Shown: positions 1-4,837, counted from the stretch's first letter. The stretch: DNA of 5,036 bases from Campylobacteraceae bacterium (GCA_027031505.1 JALVQH010000181.1:1-5036), one strand, 5' to 3'. Notes: generated by a model from the sequence alone, not told the origin. Made by a program: numbers and translations.

Positions 1-1
1 A

Positions 2-559
2 CCTGCAATCCTTGCAGAGGCGCTCAACCAGGCACGCAAAGCACGCCTCCATATCCTTGAGATCATGGAGACTTCCCGTGTACAGATTGTTCCCAGCGGT
101 GCATTACCCTCGACGGAACATTTTGTTATCCATCCCTCCCGAATCGTCGATGTCATCGGAAAAGCCGGTTCTACCATTCGCGACATCATCGAAAAATTTG
201 ATGTTGCCATTGATCTCGATCGGGACAAGGGCGGGGTTAAAGTAACGGGCAGCGATGCCGAGAAAGTTGCTGCTGCCAAAGCCCACATCAAAACTATTGC
301 CGGAGCATCAGAGCGTCGGCAAATGCAATACGAAGTGGGGAAAATATATCACGGAACAGTCAAAAAAATCGTTGATTTCGGGCTTTTTGTCGAGATGCCC
401 GACGGATACGATGCTCTCCTGCACATCTCCAAAGTCGCCAAAGGACGGGTCGATAACCTCAGGGAGCGCTACATGGAGGGCGATTCTGTCGACGTAGTTG
501 TCCTTGAGCAAAAGGGACGCAAGGTGGAGCTGGCGACGTTGGAATACGCGGATAAGTAG
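2..559 (+). CDS. pnp: polynucleotide phosphorylase (PNPase), C-terminal part, 5' end outside window
   Basis: PNPase degrades RNA 3' to 5' by phosphorolysis, giving nucleoside diphosphates, and is a cytoplasmic trimer. Only the last 185 residues are present; the reading frame is open to the left edge, so the two RNase PH-like catalytic domains lie upstream. The visible part starts with the helical segment typical just after the second catalytic domain (ALNQARKARLHILEIM, residues 7-22). A KH domain follows at about residues 25-100, with its GxxG loop as GKAG at 53-56, then an S1 RNA-binding domain at about 110-182 (GTVKKIVDFGLFVE, then LLHISKV). The protein ends soon after S1 without the long acidic tail seen in some proteobacteria. 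The stop is TAG at 557-559. No T-rich terminator follows directly; the next structures are the palindromes from 595 on. Identification is very secure. Confidence 0.97.
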   Translation, partial: PAILAEALNQARKARLHILEIMETSRVQIVPSGALPSTEHFVIHPSRIVDVIGKAGSTIRDIIEKFDVAIDLDRDKGGVKVTGSDAEKVAAAKAHIKTIAGASERRQMQYEVGKIYHGTVKKIVDFGLFVEMPDGYDALLHISKVAKGRVDNLRERYMEGDSVDVVVLEQKGRKVELATLEYADK

Positions 560-594
560 GGGTTGGGAATTGGTGCGGCAATGACCCCGTTCAG

Positions 595-626
595 TGGGAC
601 TGAAGTCCCAGCTTCTTTTGTCTACG
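595..626 (-). repeat. short palindromic repeat, family 2, copy 1
   Basis: A 16-base inverted repeat at 595-610 (TGGGACT, GA, AGTCCCA) is followed by a tail to about 626. Read on the minus strand, this unit matches the plus strand near 4996-5027: the 14-base core GGGACTTCAGTCCC is identical, and the flank before it aligns well (GACAAAA, then GAAGCT here against GGAGCA there). Conservation outside the self-complementary core suggests a dispersed repeat rather than two chance hairpins. It lies 35 bases after the pnp stop and directly abuts the family 1 repeat at 625. Confidence 0.7.
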
Positions 627-719
627 CAGGGTGTGCAATTGCACACAAAAATCGTAACGTGATTTGCAAAACATCCATAAAATGCAACCGTTAAAAGGTG
701 CGCAATTGCGCACCCTGCG
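625..719. repeat. paired inverted palindromic repeats (REPIN-like), family 1 copies A and B
   Basis: Copy A is 625-646: CGCAGG followed by the perfect palindrome GTGTGCAATTGCACAC. Copy B is 697-719: the perfect palindrome GGTGCGCAATTGCGCACC followed by CTGCG. B is the reverse complement of A with two base changes, so 625-646 and 698-719 form a 22-bp stem with one G-T wobble and one mismatch. The roughly 50-base spacer has its own nested arms: AACG 656-659 with CGTT 689-692, and TTGCA 664-668 with TGCAA 683-687. Two REP-type palindromes in inverted orientation is the architecture described for REPINs. It sits between the converging 3' ends of pnp and the L,D-transpeptidase gene and could also slow transcription from either side, although no T tract is present. 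Confidence 0.75.
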
Positions 720-733
720 CGTAAGCAGAGCTT

Positions 734-1300
734 CTACCGTAAATTGTACTTAATCAAATCAGGTTTGGCAAAAGGCATATAGGTATTGCGGGTGATGACC
801 ACTCTGGTTCGACCGATTTTGGCCCAGCGGAAAAGGGTCGGGATATGTCTGGGGCTGATGTGGATGCAGCCGTGGCTCATCCAGTCGACATTTCCTTTGT
901 GCAGGGCATGACCGTATCGGGTAAAGAAAATGCTGTAATCCATGTTGTTGATTCCACTCGGATCGGGGTGATCTTTTGACATGTAGAAACGCTTCTTTTT
1001 CAGAACAGAATAGATGCCCGACGGAGTAGGAAAATCGTTTGCTCCGGATGTGATGGGGCCGCTGAACCAGACGTCCCCGTCCCGATCAACAGCATAAAAT
1101 CTCCCATCGCTTCCCCGCTCACGTACCGAGACGACAATAAACTCTTTCCCTTTGAGATTGGCCACCGTTGCTTTTCCTTCCGGGTTGATGATCTTGAACA
1201 TTGTTTTGCTCAGCGGAACTACCTCTTGATGTATGTTGGGCATATCGGCCATCAGTATGCCTGCAAAGACTGTTATCATCAATCCGGTGATATTCTTCAT
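734..1300 (-). CDS. L,D-transpeptidase, YkuD domain, exported
   Basis: Enzymes of this family use a catalytic cysteine to make 3-3 crosslinks in peptidoglycan, attach proteins to it, or trim stem peptides, in the periplasm. At 188 residues this is a compact one-domain member. Residues 1-19 look like a signal peptide (MKN, hydrophobic core, then LMA before D). The YkuD domain spans about 50-170, with PTPSGIYSV at 91-99 and the active site in order: H131, then SHGCIH 142-147, with H143 and the nucleophile C145. The Arg usual after the SHGC(I/V) is His147 here. I chose the ATG at 1298-1300 because it opens the signal peptide and has AAGGA upstream on the minus strand (about 1312-1316). An in-frame TTG at 1349-1351 would add 17 residues ahead of the signal and is badly placed relative to AAAGGA. 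No linked cell-wall gene is visible, so the exact substrate is unknown. Confidence 0.92.
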   Translation of the reverse strand: MKNITGLMITVFAGILMADMPNIHQEVVPLSKTMFKIINPEGKATVANLKGKEFIVVSVRERGSDGRFYAVDRDGDVWFSGPITSGANDFPTPSGIYSVLKKKRFYMSKDHPDPSGINNMDYSIFFTRYGHALHKGNVDWMSHGCIHISPRHIPTLFRWAKIGRTRVVITRNTYMPFAKPDLIKYNLR

Positions 1301-1329
1301 GTCAGGGTGCTTCCTTGTATTTTTGGCAC

Positions 1330-1335
1330 ATTTTA
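1330..1335 (-). promoter_or_regulatory. putative -10 box for the L,D-transpeptidase gene
   Basis: On the minus strand this reads TAAAAT, preceded by a T-rich run and GG. It would start transcription near 1323, giving a leader of about 22 bases before the ATG at 1300. No -35 element is visible at normal spacing (the TTGACC nearby is only 10 bases away), which is common for sigma70 promoters in Campylobacterota. Confidence 0.45.
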
Positions 1336-1389
1336 CCAAAAAACTGGTCAAATTCCTTTGGTCTCAAATCCATTTAACCCCAAAAGAGC

Positions 1390-1395
1390 TATAAT
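1390..1395 (+). promoter_or_regulatory. putative -10 box (TATAAT) for atpE
   Basis: A perfect TATAAT lies 110 bases before the atpE start, with no good -35. Transcription would begin near 1402, at the left edge of the structured leader. The L,D-transpeptidase promoter lies about 60 bases to the left on the opposite strand, so the two units diverge. Confidence 0.55.
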
Positions 1396-1397
1396 AA

Positions 1398-1456
1398 CCT
1401 GTCCATAACAGGATGATCAGTAGGGATACGCAAGCCGAACAGATCCTGCATTATGG
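1398..1456 (+). promoter_or_regulatory. structured atpE leader with alternative stems
   Basis: Two mutually exclusive pairings can be drawn. One is a local hairpin CCTGT 1398-1402 with ACAGG 1408-1412. The other is a long-range helix, CCATAA 1403-1408 with TTATGG 1451-1456 stacked on CAGGAT 1409-1414 with ATCCTG 1443-1448, broken only by a 2-base bulge. The enclosed loop contains GGGATACGCAAGCC, and after the helix come AGTC 1458-1461 and GACT 1469-1472 around GCAGGGG. This is 12 bp of stem in a leader that starts at or near the predicted transcription start. The function is unknown; it may tune expression or stability of the abundant c-subunit mRNA. Confidence 0.45.
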
Positions 1457-1504
1457 TAGTCGCAGGGGGACTCAAAACCCAATCCATTTTTCAAAGGATA
1501 CAGA

Positions 1505-1816
1505 ATGAAAAAGTATTTCGCACTTTTCCTCGCACTCGGCGCATTTGCTTTCGCCGGTGAAGAGGGTGGCAAAGCAATGATCCAGGCCTACTCGGTTGTG
1601 GCCGCCGGTGTGGGCCTCGGACTGGCAGCACTCGGTGGAGCCGTCGGTATGGGAAGCACGGCGGCAGCCACCATTGCCGGTACCGCCCGCAACCCCGGTC
1701 TCGGAGGCAAATTGATGACGACCATGTTCATTGCTCTTGCGATGATCGAGGCTCAGGTTATCTATACCCTTGTTATTGCCCTGATTGCGCTGTACGCCAA
1801 CCCGTATCTCGGGTAA
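1505..1816 (+). CDS. atpE: ATP synthase F0 subunit c
   Basis: The c subunit forms the membrane rotor ring that carries ions through F0 to drive ATP synthesis. The 103-residue protein has two transmembrane helices, at about 28-58 and 69-99, joined by the polar loop RNP (R62, N63, P64). The ion-binding carboxylate is E82 in MIEAQ, and the glycine-rich first helix (GVGLG, GGAVGMG) fits close helix packing. The positions that bind sodium in Na+-type c rings are M49 (for Gln), A83 (for Ser) and Q84 (for Thr), so proton coupling is the better prediction. Residues 1-17 form a Lys-Lys, hydrophobic, AFA segment like a cleavable signal peptide, an extra region compared with the usual 75-85 residue subunit. 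AAAGGA at 1493-1498 lies 6 bases before the ATG. No other atp gene adjoins, which I recall as normal for Campylobacterota. Confidence 0.98.
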   Translation: MKKYFALFLALGAFAFAGEEGGKAMIQAYSVVAAGVGLGLAALGGAVGMGSTAAATIAGTARNPGLGGKLMTTMFIALAMIEAQVIYTLVIALIALYANPYLG

Positions 1817-1833
1817 TCTCAGGAAACCCTCAG

Positions 1834-1861
1834 GAACGGGCAGCTATAATTCTGCCCGTTC
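1834..1861 (+). terminator. 10-bp hairpin after atpE
   Basis: GAACGGGCAG 1834-1843 pairs perfectly with CTGCCCGTTC 1852-1861 around an 8-base loop. It lies 18 bases after the atpE stop but is followed by AAACC rather than a T tract, so it may protect the mRNA 3' end as much as terminate. The loop holds TATAAT (1845-1850), which could serve as a -10 box for the tRNA downstream. Confidence 0.55.
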
Positions 1862-1870
1862 AAACCTACC

Positions 1871-1893
1871 GGATAGATATTCTATCCCGTTTT
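1871..1893 (+). terminator. second hairpin followed by T4, between atpE and tRNA-Leu
   Basis: GGATAGA 1871-1877 pairs with TCTATCC 1881-1887 around TAT, then CG and TTTT at 1890-1893. It resembles a weak intrinsic terminator for atpE just ahead of the tRNA. The same bases contain TATTCT (1878-1883), a possible -10 that would start transcription a few bases before the mature tRNA, so the alternative is a tRNA promoter. Confidence 0.4.
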
Positions 1894-1896
1894 CAC

Positions 1897-1982
1897 GCGG
1901 CAGTGGTGGAACGGTAGACACGCCAGCTTGAGGGGCTGGTGGGCGCAAGCCCGTGGAGGTTCAAATCCTCTCTGCCGCACCA
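1897..1982 (+). tRNA. tRNA-Leu (anticodon GAG)
   Basis: The acceptor stem GCGGCAG 1897-1903 pairs with CTGCCGC 1972-1978, followed by discriminator A1979 and an encoded CCA at 1980-1982. The anticodon stem CCAGC 1923-1927 pairs with GCTGG 1935-1939 and encloses TTGAGGG, giving anticodon GAG at 1930-1932, which reads CUC and CUU leucine codons. The long variable arm with its own stem (GGGC, GCAA, GCCC) marks a class II tRNA such as Leu. The T arm is GGAGG 1955-1959 with CCTCT 1967-1971 around TTCAAAT. The 86-base length fits. All arms are intact. Confidence 0.98.
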
Positions 1983-2226
1983 TATTCCTCCGTTTACAGA
2001 TTTACCCTGAATCCCTTTCCCACATATTTTCTAATTTTTAAAGAAAAATTAAGTTTTAATTTCTTATTATACTGCCTTGGAAAACTTGCGGAAAAACGGC
2101 TTGTAAAAGTTTACTTCCTTGGAGTCACGTATGCTGGAGGGGCAACCGGGTTGCAAGTTTGACACGCTGTGCGGATTATGATCCGTGGCACGATAGGGGT
2201 TAACCGCATTGTAAGGTGCATCTTCC
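1983..2226 (+). other. non-coding region before HU, possible small RNA or long structured leader
   Basis: I find no gene here. The first part is AT-rich and includes an all-AT hairpin (TAATTTTT 2032-2039 with AAAAATTA 2044-2051), possibly a weak terminator after the tRNA. A -10-like TATACT lies at 2068-2073 behind a T-rich run, predicting a start near 2080. From there to about 2215 complementary segments are dense: AAACTTGC 2082-2089 with GCAAGTTT 2153-2160; GTAAA 2103-2107 with TTTAC 2110-2114; GCAAC 2142-2146 with GTTGC 2150-2154; CGGAT 2172-2176 with ATCCG 2181-2185; and TGCGG 2170-2174 with CCGCA 2204-2208. CCTTGGA occurs twice (2075-2081, 2117-2123). Several pairings exclude each other. 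I do not recognise a known RNA family. Confidence 0.4.
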
Positions 2227-2232
2227 TATAAT
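2227..2232 (+). promoter_or_regulatory. putative -10 box (TATAAT) for the HU gene
   Basis: A perfect TATAAT sits 36 bases before the HU start codon and predicts transcription from about 2239, a leader of roughly 30 bases. No -35 is visible at normal spacing. A ribosome binding site AAAGGA at 2257-2262 lies 6 bases before the ATG. Confidence 0.6.
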
Positions 2233-2268
2233 GCTCCCCACATCTTAACATTTCACAAAGGAAGAAAC

Positions 2269-2547
2269 ATGACAAAAGCAGATTTTGTTGAGCTGGTAAA
2301 AAAAGAGGGCGATTATGAAAGCAAAGCAGCAGCGGAGAAAGCCGTCAAAGCATTTATGAATGCCGTAACAGCCGCACTGGTTAAAAAAGAGACTGTTACT
2401 CTCGTAGGCTTCGGTACATTCTACACTGTTGAAGTCACAACCAAAAAGGGCAAAATCCCCGGAAAAAACGAGACGTATACAAAACCGGCTCATACGGCGC
2501 CCAAATTTAGATTTGGCAAAACCATCAAAGACGCGGTTGCCAAATAA
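2269..2547 (+). CDS. hup: HU/IHF-family DNA-binding protein (HU)
   Basis: HU is a small basic dimer that bends and compacts DNA in the nucleoid and assists replication, repair and recombination. The 92 residues match the family length of about 90. The N-terminal half (residues 1-42) is the helical dimerisation body, starting MTKADFVELV. The signature loop GFGTF is at 47-51, followed by the beta arm at about 53-77, with basic residues and a proline (GKIPGK 61-66) at the tip region where HU and IHF intercalate DNA. FRFGK at 80-84 and the final helix KDAVAK close the fold. The start is fixed by AAAGGA 2257-2262. It is a single-gene unit with its own promoter, converging on dnaJ. HU is more likely than an IHF subunit because Campylobacterota generally carry one homodimeric HU; the sequence alone does not settle this. 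Confidence 0.95.
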   Translation: MTKADFVELVKKEGDYESKAAAEKAVKAFMNAVTAALVKKETVTLVGFGTFYTVEVTTKKGKIPGKNETYTKPAHTAPKFRFGKTIKDAVAK

Positions 2548-2564
2548 GCTTTATGAACCTCTCC

Positions 2565-2588
2565 CGGAGCGTTTCGGCGCTCCGTTCT
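2565..2588 (+). terminator. intrinsic terminator between convergent HU and dnaJ genes
   Basis: CGGAGCG 2565-2571 pairs with CGCTCCG 2578-2584 around TTTCGG, followed by TTCT at 2585-2588. The GC-rich stem 17 bases after the HU stop and the short T-rich tail fit a rho-independent terminator for HU. Read from the dnaJ side the hairpin is the same but lacks a T tract, so its value for dnaJ is less clear. Confidence 0.7.
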
Positions 2589-2629
2589 CTACCTGATGTT
2601 TCCCTTATCACGATTTATCGGATATTTCT

Positions 2630-3763
2630 TTACTCCTTGCTGAACCAGCTTTTTACCCGCTTGAATGCCTGTTCAAATGTATTCTTGTATGGGTGACTTT
2701 CGATCCCGAAGCTCTGCTGAAGGGTGAGCAGCTGCTCTTTTTGTTCGGCAGTAAGCTTGTGGGGCAGGATCATCTTGATCTGGGCAATAAGGCGGCCTTT
2801 GTGCCCGCTGTGAACATCGGCTACCCCCTCGCCGTTGAATACAAACTGCTCCCGATCACGTGTTCCGGGCTTGAGATTGAGTTCGAGTTCACCGCGCAGA
2901 GAGGGGATAGTGATGGTCTGTCCCAGAACACACTGTGTGAAAAAGATGGGCACTTCGATGTAGATGTCATTTCCTTCGCGGATGAAGTGCTCATCCTCTT
3001 CGACAAAAAAGGTGATATAGAGATCGCCTCGACGTCCATATCGATCCTCATTGCCGTACCCCTGTGCACGGAGGCGGTTGCCGGTATCGACACCGGCAGG
3101 GATGTCGATGGTGACGGTCTGTTTCTCGGTGGCATATCCCTTTCCGCGGCATTGTGTGCATGCCCGGGCGGCTCTCTGGCCGGTTCCGTGGCAATGGGGA
3201 CACTCCTGCGCAAAGGTCATGAAGCCCTGGCGCATCACCACCTGTCCCTGACCGCCACAGGTAGGACATGTTTCCATCTGACCTTTGTCGGCTCCTGTCC
3301 CCCCGCAGGCACTGCAAGGGGTTTTGTAGGTGACAGGAATTGTCTTTTTGGTGCCAAAGACCGCCTCGTTAAATTCCAGACGGAGTTCGATCTCAAAATC
3401 AAGCGGATATTTGGCCGAAGGATCCCGCTGCCGCTGGCTGCTGCCGCCAAACCCGCCGCCAAATCCTCCACCAAACATGGAGTTGAAGATGTCCATGATA
3501 TCGTCCATACTGCTGGCATGAAATCCACCCCCCCGGCGTTCCAGCCCCTCTTTCCCGTACCGGTCGTAGATCTGCCGTTTTTCGTCATTGCTGAGGATTT
3601 CATACGCTTCGTTAATGTATTTAAATTTCTCTTCGGCCTCTTTGTCTCCGGGATTTTTGTCCGGGTGGTACTGGATGGCCAGTTTTCGGTATGCTTTTTT
3701 GATCTCAGCTCCACTGGCATTTCGGCCGATTTGTAATATTTCATAGTAATCCATAGTTTCCAT
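2630..3763 (-). CDS. dnaJ: chaperone DnaJ (type I Hsp40)
   Basis: DnaJ delivers unfolded proteins to DnaK and stimulates its ATPase, in the cytoplasm. The 377 residues carry all type I domains in order. The J domain is about 4-72 with HPD at 33-35, the DnaK-contact motif. A Gly/Phe-rich linker spans about 77-108 (repeated GGGFGG). The zinc domain has four CxxCxGxG repeats at C150/C153, C166/C169, C188/C191 and C202/C205, all cysteines present. Two C-terminal substrate-binding domains and a dimerisation tail follow, to 377. The full zinc domain separates it from CbpA-type J proteins. Two starts are possible: the ATG at 3761-3763 with a weak AGAGAG upstream, or the ATG three codons later (3752-3754, giving MDYYEIL) with GGAA just before it. 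No dnaK, grpE or hrcA is adjacent, and I see no CIRCE-like operator. Confidence 0.97.
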   Translation of the reverse strand: METMDYYEILQIGRNASGAEIKKAYRKLAIQYHPDKNPGDKEAEEKFKYINEAYEILSNDEKRQIYDRYGKEGLERRGGGFHASSMDDIMDIFNSMFGGGFGGGFGGSSQRQRDPSAKYPLDFEIELRLEFNEAVFGTKKTIPVTYKTPCSACGGTGADKGQMETCPTCGGQGQVVMRQGFMTFAQECPHCHGTGQRAARACTQCRGKGYATEKQTVTIDIPAGVDTGNRLRAQGYGNEDRYGRRGDLYITFFVEEDEHFIREGNDIYIEVPIFFTQCVLGQTITIPSLRGELELNLKPGTRDREQFVFNGEGVADVHSGHKGRLIAQIKMILPHKLTAEQKEQLLTLQQSFGIESHPYKNTFEQAFKRVKSWFSKE

Positions 3764-3798
3764 GATTCATCATCTCTCTTTGTGTAAAGTTTTCGCGA

Positions 3799-3804
3799 AT
3801 TCTA
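3799..3804 (-). promoter_or_regulatory. putative -10 box for dnaJ
   Basis: On the minus strand this reads TAGAAT, 35 bases before the start codon. It is only 12 bases from the plus-strand TATAAT of the Dabb gene, so the two promoters are nearly back to back and RNA polymerase could probably not occupy both at once. No -35 is recognisable. Confidence 0.4.
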
Positions 3805-3816
3805 CCATACTTGTAG

Positions 3817-3822
3817 TATAAT
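3817..3822 (+). promoter_or_regulatory. putative -10 box (TATAAT) for the Dabb-domain gene
   Basis: A perfect TATAAT lies 30 bases before the ATG, predicting a start near 3829 and a leader of about 24 bases. An inverted repeat ATACT 3807-3811 with AGTAT 3815-3819 overlaps it and could be an operator, though it is short enough to be chance. AAGGA at 3840-3844 lies 8 bases before the start codon. Confidence 0.5.
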
Positions 3823-3852
3823 TAGCCCCAAAATGTTTCAAGGATTATTTTC

Positions 3853-4149
3853 ATGGTTGTTCACATTGTGCTTATCGCATTCAAGCCGGAGAACCGGATC
3901 GAAAATATACGTGAAGCCAAACAGCGCATCGAAGCGATGGTGGGGCGGGTCGCACCCCTCCGTTCGATCGAAGTGGGGATCAATTTCGCCGACGGAGAAC
4001 GCGCGATGGATCTGGCGCTCATCGCCCGTTTCGACGACCGTGCCGGTCTGGAAGCGTATGCCGTCGATCCGGTGCACCGTGAGGTGATCGATTTCATCAA
4101 ATCGGTCGCAGAGTATACGAAGGTAGTGGATTATGAGAATGAGGAATGA
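3853..4149 (+). CDS. Dabb-domain protein (stress-responsive alpha/beta barrel)
   Basis: A 98-residue soluble protein with the pattern of the Dabb family, small ferredoxin-like folds that dimerise into an alpha/beta barrel. The first strand is VVHIVLIAF (2-10) with the family's usual His near the start (H4). A helix runs at about 17-31, strand two contains GINFADGER (42-50), strand three is MDLALIARFDD (52-62), and the typical AYAVDPVHREV follows at 69-79, where D72, P73 and H75 match the family's conserved D-P-x-H. Characterised members are stress-induced plant proteins and small enzymes such as polyketide cyclases; most bacterial ones have no known reaction, and I assign none. AAGGA at 3840-3844 supports the start. 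The last codons (ENEE and stop) are written by a GA-rich repeat that continues downstream, so the C-terminus may have been altered by that repeat. It is divergent from dnaJ. Confidence 0.85.
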   Translation: MVVHIVLIAFKPENRIENIREAKQRIEAMVGRVAPLRSIEVGINFADGERAMDLALIARFDDRAGLEAYAVDPVHREVIDFIKSVAEYTKVVDYENEE

Positions 4150-4160
4150 GGAGTCAGGAA
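4135..4160 (+). repeat. GA-rich imperfect tandem repeat at the 3' end of the Dabb gene, copy 1
   Basis: A run built from GAGAATGAGGAATGAGGAGT-like units covers the last codons and stop of the Dabb gene and the first bases after it. AATGAGGAGT (4145-4154) recurs exactly at 4843-4852 just after recR, and GTCAGG here resembles GGTCAGA there. This suggests a dispersed element that sits at gene ends. Confidence 0.5.
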
Positions 4161-4192
4161 TTTTGGTATGTTTTTTTACGAAAAACTTTTAT

Positions 4193-4219
4193 TACGCGCA
4201 GGGTGTGCAATAGCACACC
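4193..4219 (+). repeat. palindromic repeat, family 1, copy C
   Basis: The near-palindrome GGTGTGCAATAGCACACC at 4202-4219 has a 7-bp stem and a 4-base AATA loop. It is preceded by TTACGCGCAG, the same flank that precedes copy B when B is read on the minus strand, and nearly the same as copy A. Match in both core and flank shows a shared repeat. It lies in the 110-base gap just before recR. AATA replaces the perfect AATT centre of copies A and B. Upstream in the same gap, GTTTTT 4170-4175 and AAAAAC 4181-4186 form an AT-only stem followed by TTTT. Confidence 0.75.
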
Positions 4220-4259
4220 ATGAATCATGAATAATGTTTAACCGTGACGGCTTCATGGA

Positions 4260-4829
4260 ATGAAACGGTACAGAATCGAACCCTTCGAAAACCTCGTCGA
4301 AGCGTTTCATGCGTTGCCGGGGATTGGCAAAAAAAGCGCAATCCGGCTGGCGTATCATATCGCCATGGTGGATGGTTTCAGCGGGGTGAAGCTGGCCCAT
4401 GCGATTGAAGACGGGGTCAACACCATCCACAAATGCCTCCATTGCCACAACATGAGTGAAGATGAGCTCTGTTCCATCTGCGCCGATACGGGGCGGGATC
4501 GGAGCAAGCTCTGCATCGTCCAGAGCGCCAAGGATATCCTCAGTATCGAAGAGAGCGGTCGGTATGACGGAGTTTATTATGTCATTTCGCGCCTTGAGGA
4601 CATGGATGAGAGTCACCTGTTTGCACAAACCGAAGGGGTCGAAGAGGTGATCTTCGCTTTTCCGCCGAGCATCGCCACCGATACCATGATCCTCTATATC
4701 GAAGAGAAACTCTCCGGGCGCGATCTGATCTTTACCAAAATCGCTCAGGGGGTTCCGACCGGCGTGGAACTCGAAAACATCGACATGATGTCGCTTGGAC
4801 GGGCGATGGAGGCGCGGGTGAGGGTGTGA
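4260..4829 (+). CDS. recR: recombination protein RecR
   Basis: RecR works with RecO (and RecF where present) to load RecA on gapped DNA; the ring-shaped protein clamps DNA. The 189 residues, slightly under the usual 195-200, contain a helix-hairpin-helix at about 15-36 (LPGIGKKSAIRLA), a zinc finger with C59, C62, C71 and C74, and a Toprim region at about 83-170 ending in TKIAQGVPTGVELENID, which matches the RecR C-terminal signature. The Toprim glutamate usual in the CVVE motif is Q88 (CIVQS), and the usual EGEAT segment reads ATDTM (139-143). I recall the same divergence in Helicobacter RecR, so it looks like a lineage trait. A TGA at 4245-4247 blocks any longer frame. There is no proper Shine-Dalgarno: GGA directly abuts the ATG. 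The gene may be co-transcribed with the Dabb gene or have an unrecognised promoter. Confidence 0.96.
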   Translation: MKRYRIEPFENLVEAFHALPGIGKKSAIRLAYHIAMVDGFSGVKLAHAIEDGVNTIHKCLHCHNMSEDELCSICADTGRDRSKLCIVQSAKDILSIEESGRYDGVYYVISRLEDMDESHLFAQTEGVEEVIFAFPPSIATDTMILYIEEKLSGRDLIFTKIAQGVPTGVELENIDMMSLGRAMEARVRV

Positions 4830-4837
4830 TATTTTAG

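Noticed and set aside
308..646. Minus-strand open frame opposite pnp
   Set aside because: It mirrors the pnp S1 region and runs into palindromic repeats; no independent coding evidence.
595..724. CRISPR array
   Set aside because: The repeats are palindromes in mixed orientation, few in number and not regularly spaced; no cas gene is present.
1953..2162. Small open frame beginning inside the tRNA-Leu
   Set aside because: The start (MEVQILSAAP) is the standard translation artefact of a tRNA T arm and 3' end; no ribosome binding site and no domain.
2159..2182. TTGACA and TATGAT as a sigma70 promoter
   Set aside because: The boxes are only 12 bases apart, too close for a functional -35/-10 pair, and the TATGAT is part of the CGGAT/ATCCG hairpin.
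2186..2203. Sigma54-like promoter (TGGCACG followed by GGGGTT) before the HU gene
   Set aside because: The -24 half looks good but the -12 half lacks GC at the required spacing, and an adequate TATAAT lies downstream.
2693..3736. Long open frame (347 codons) on the plus strand opposite dnaJ
   Set aside because: It lies wholly within dnaJ on the other strand, its translation has no recognisable domain, and dnaJ is a certain gene with all motifs. Long antisense frames are common against GC-rich, codon-biased genes.
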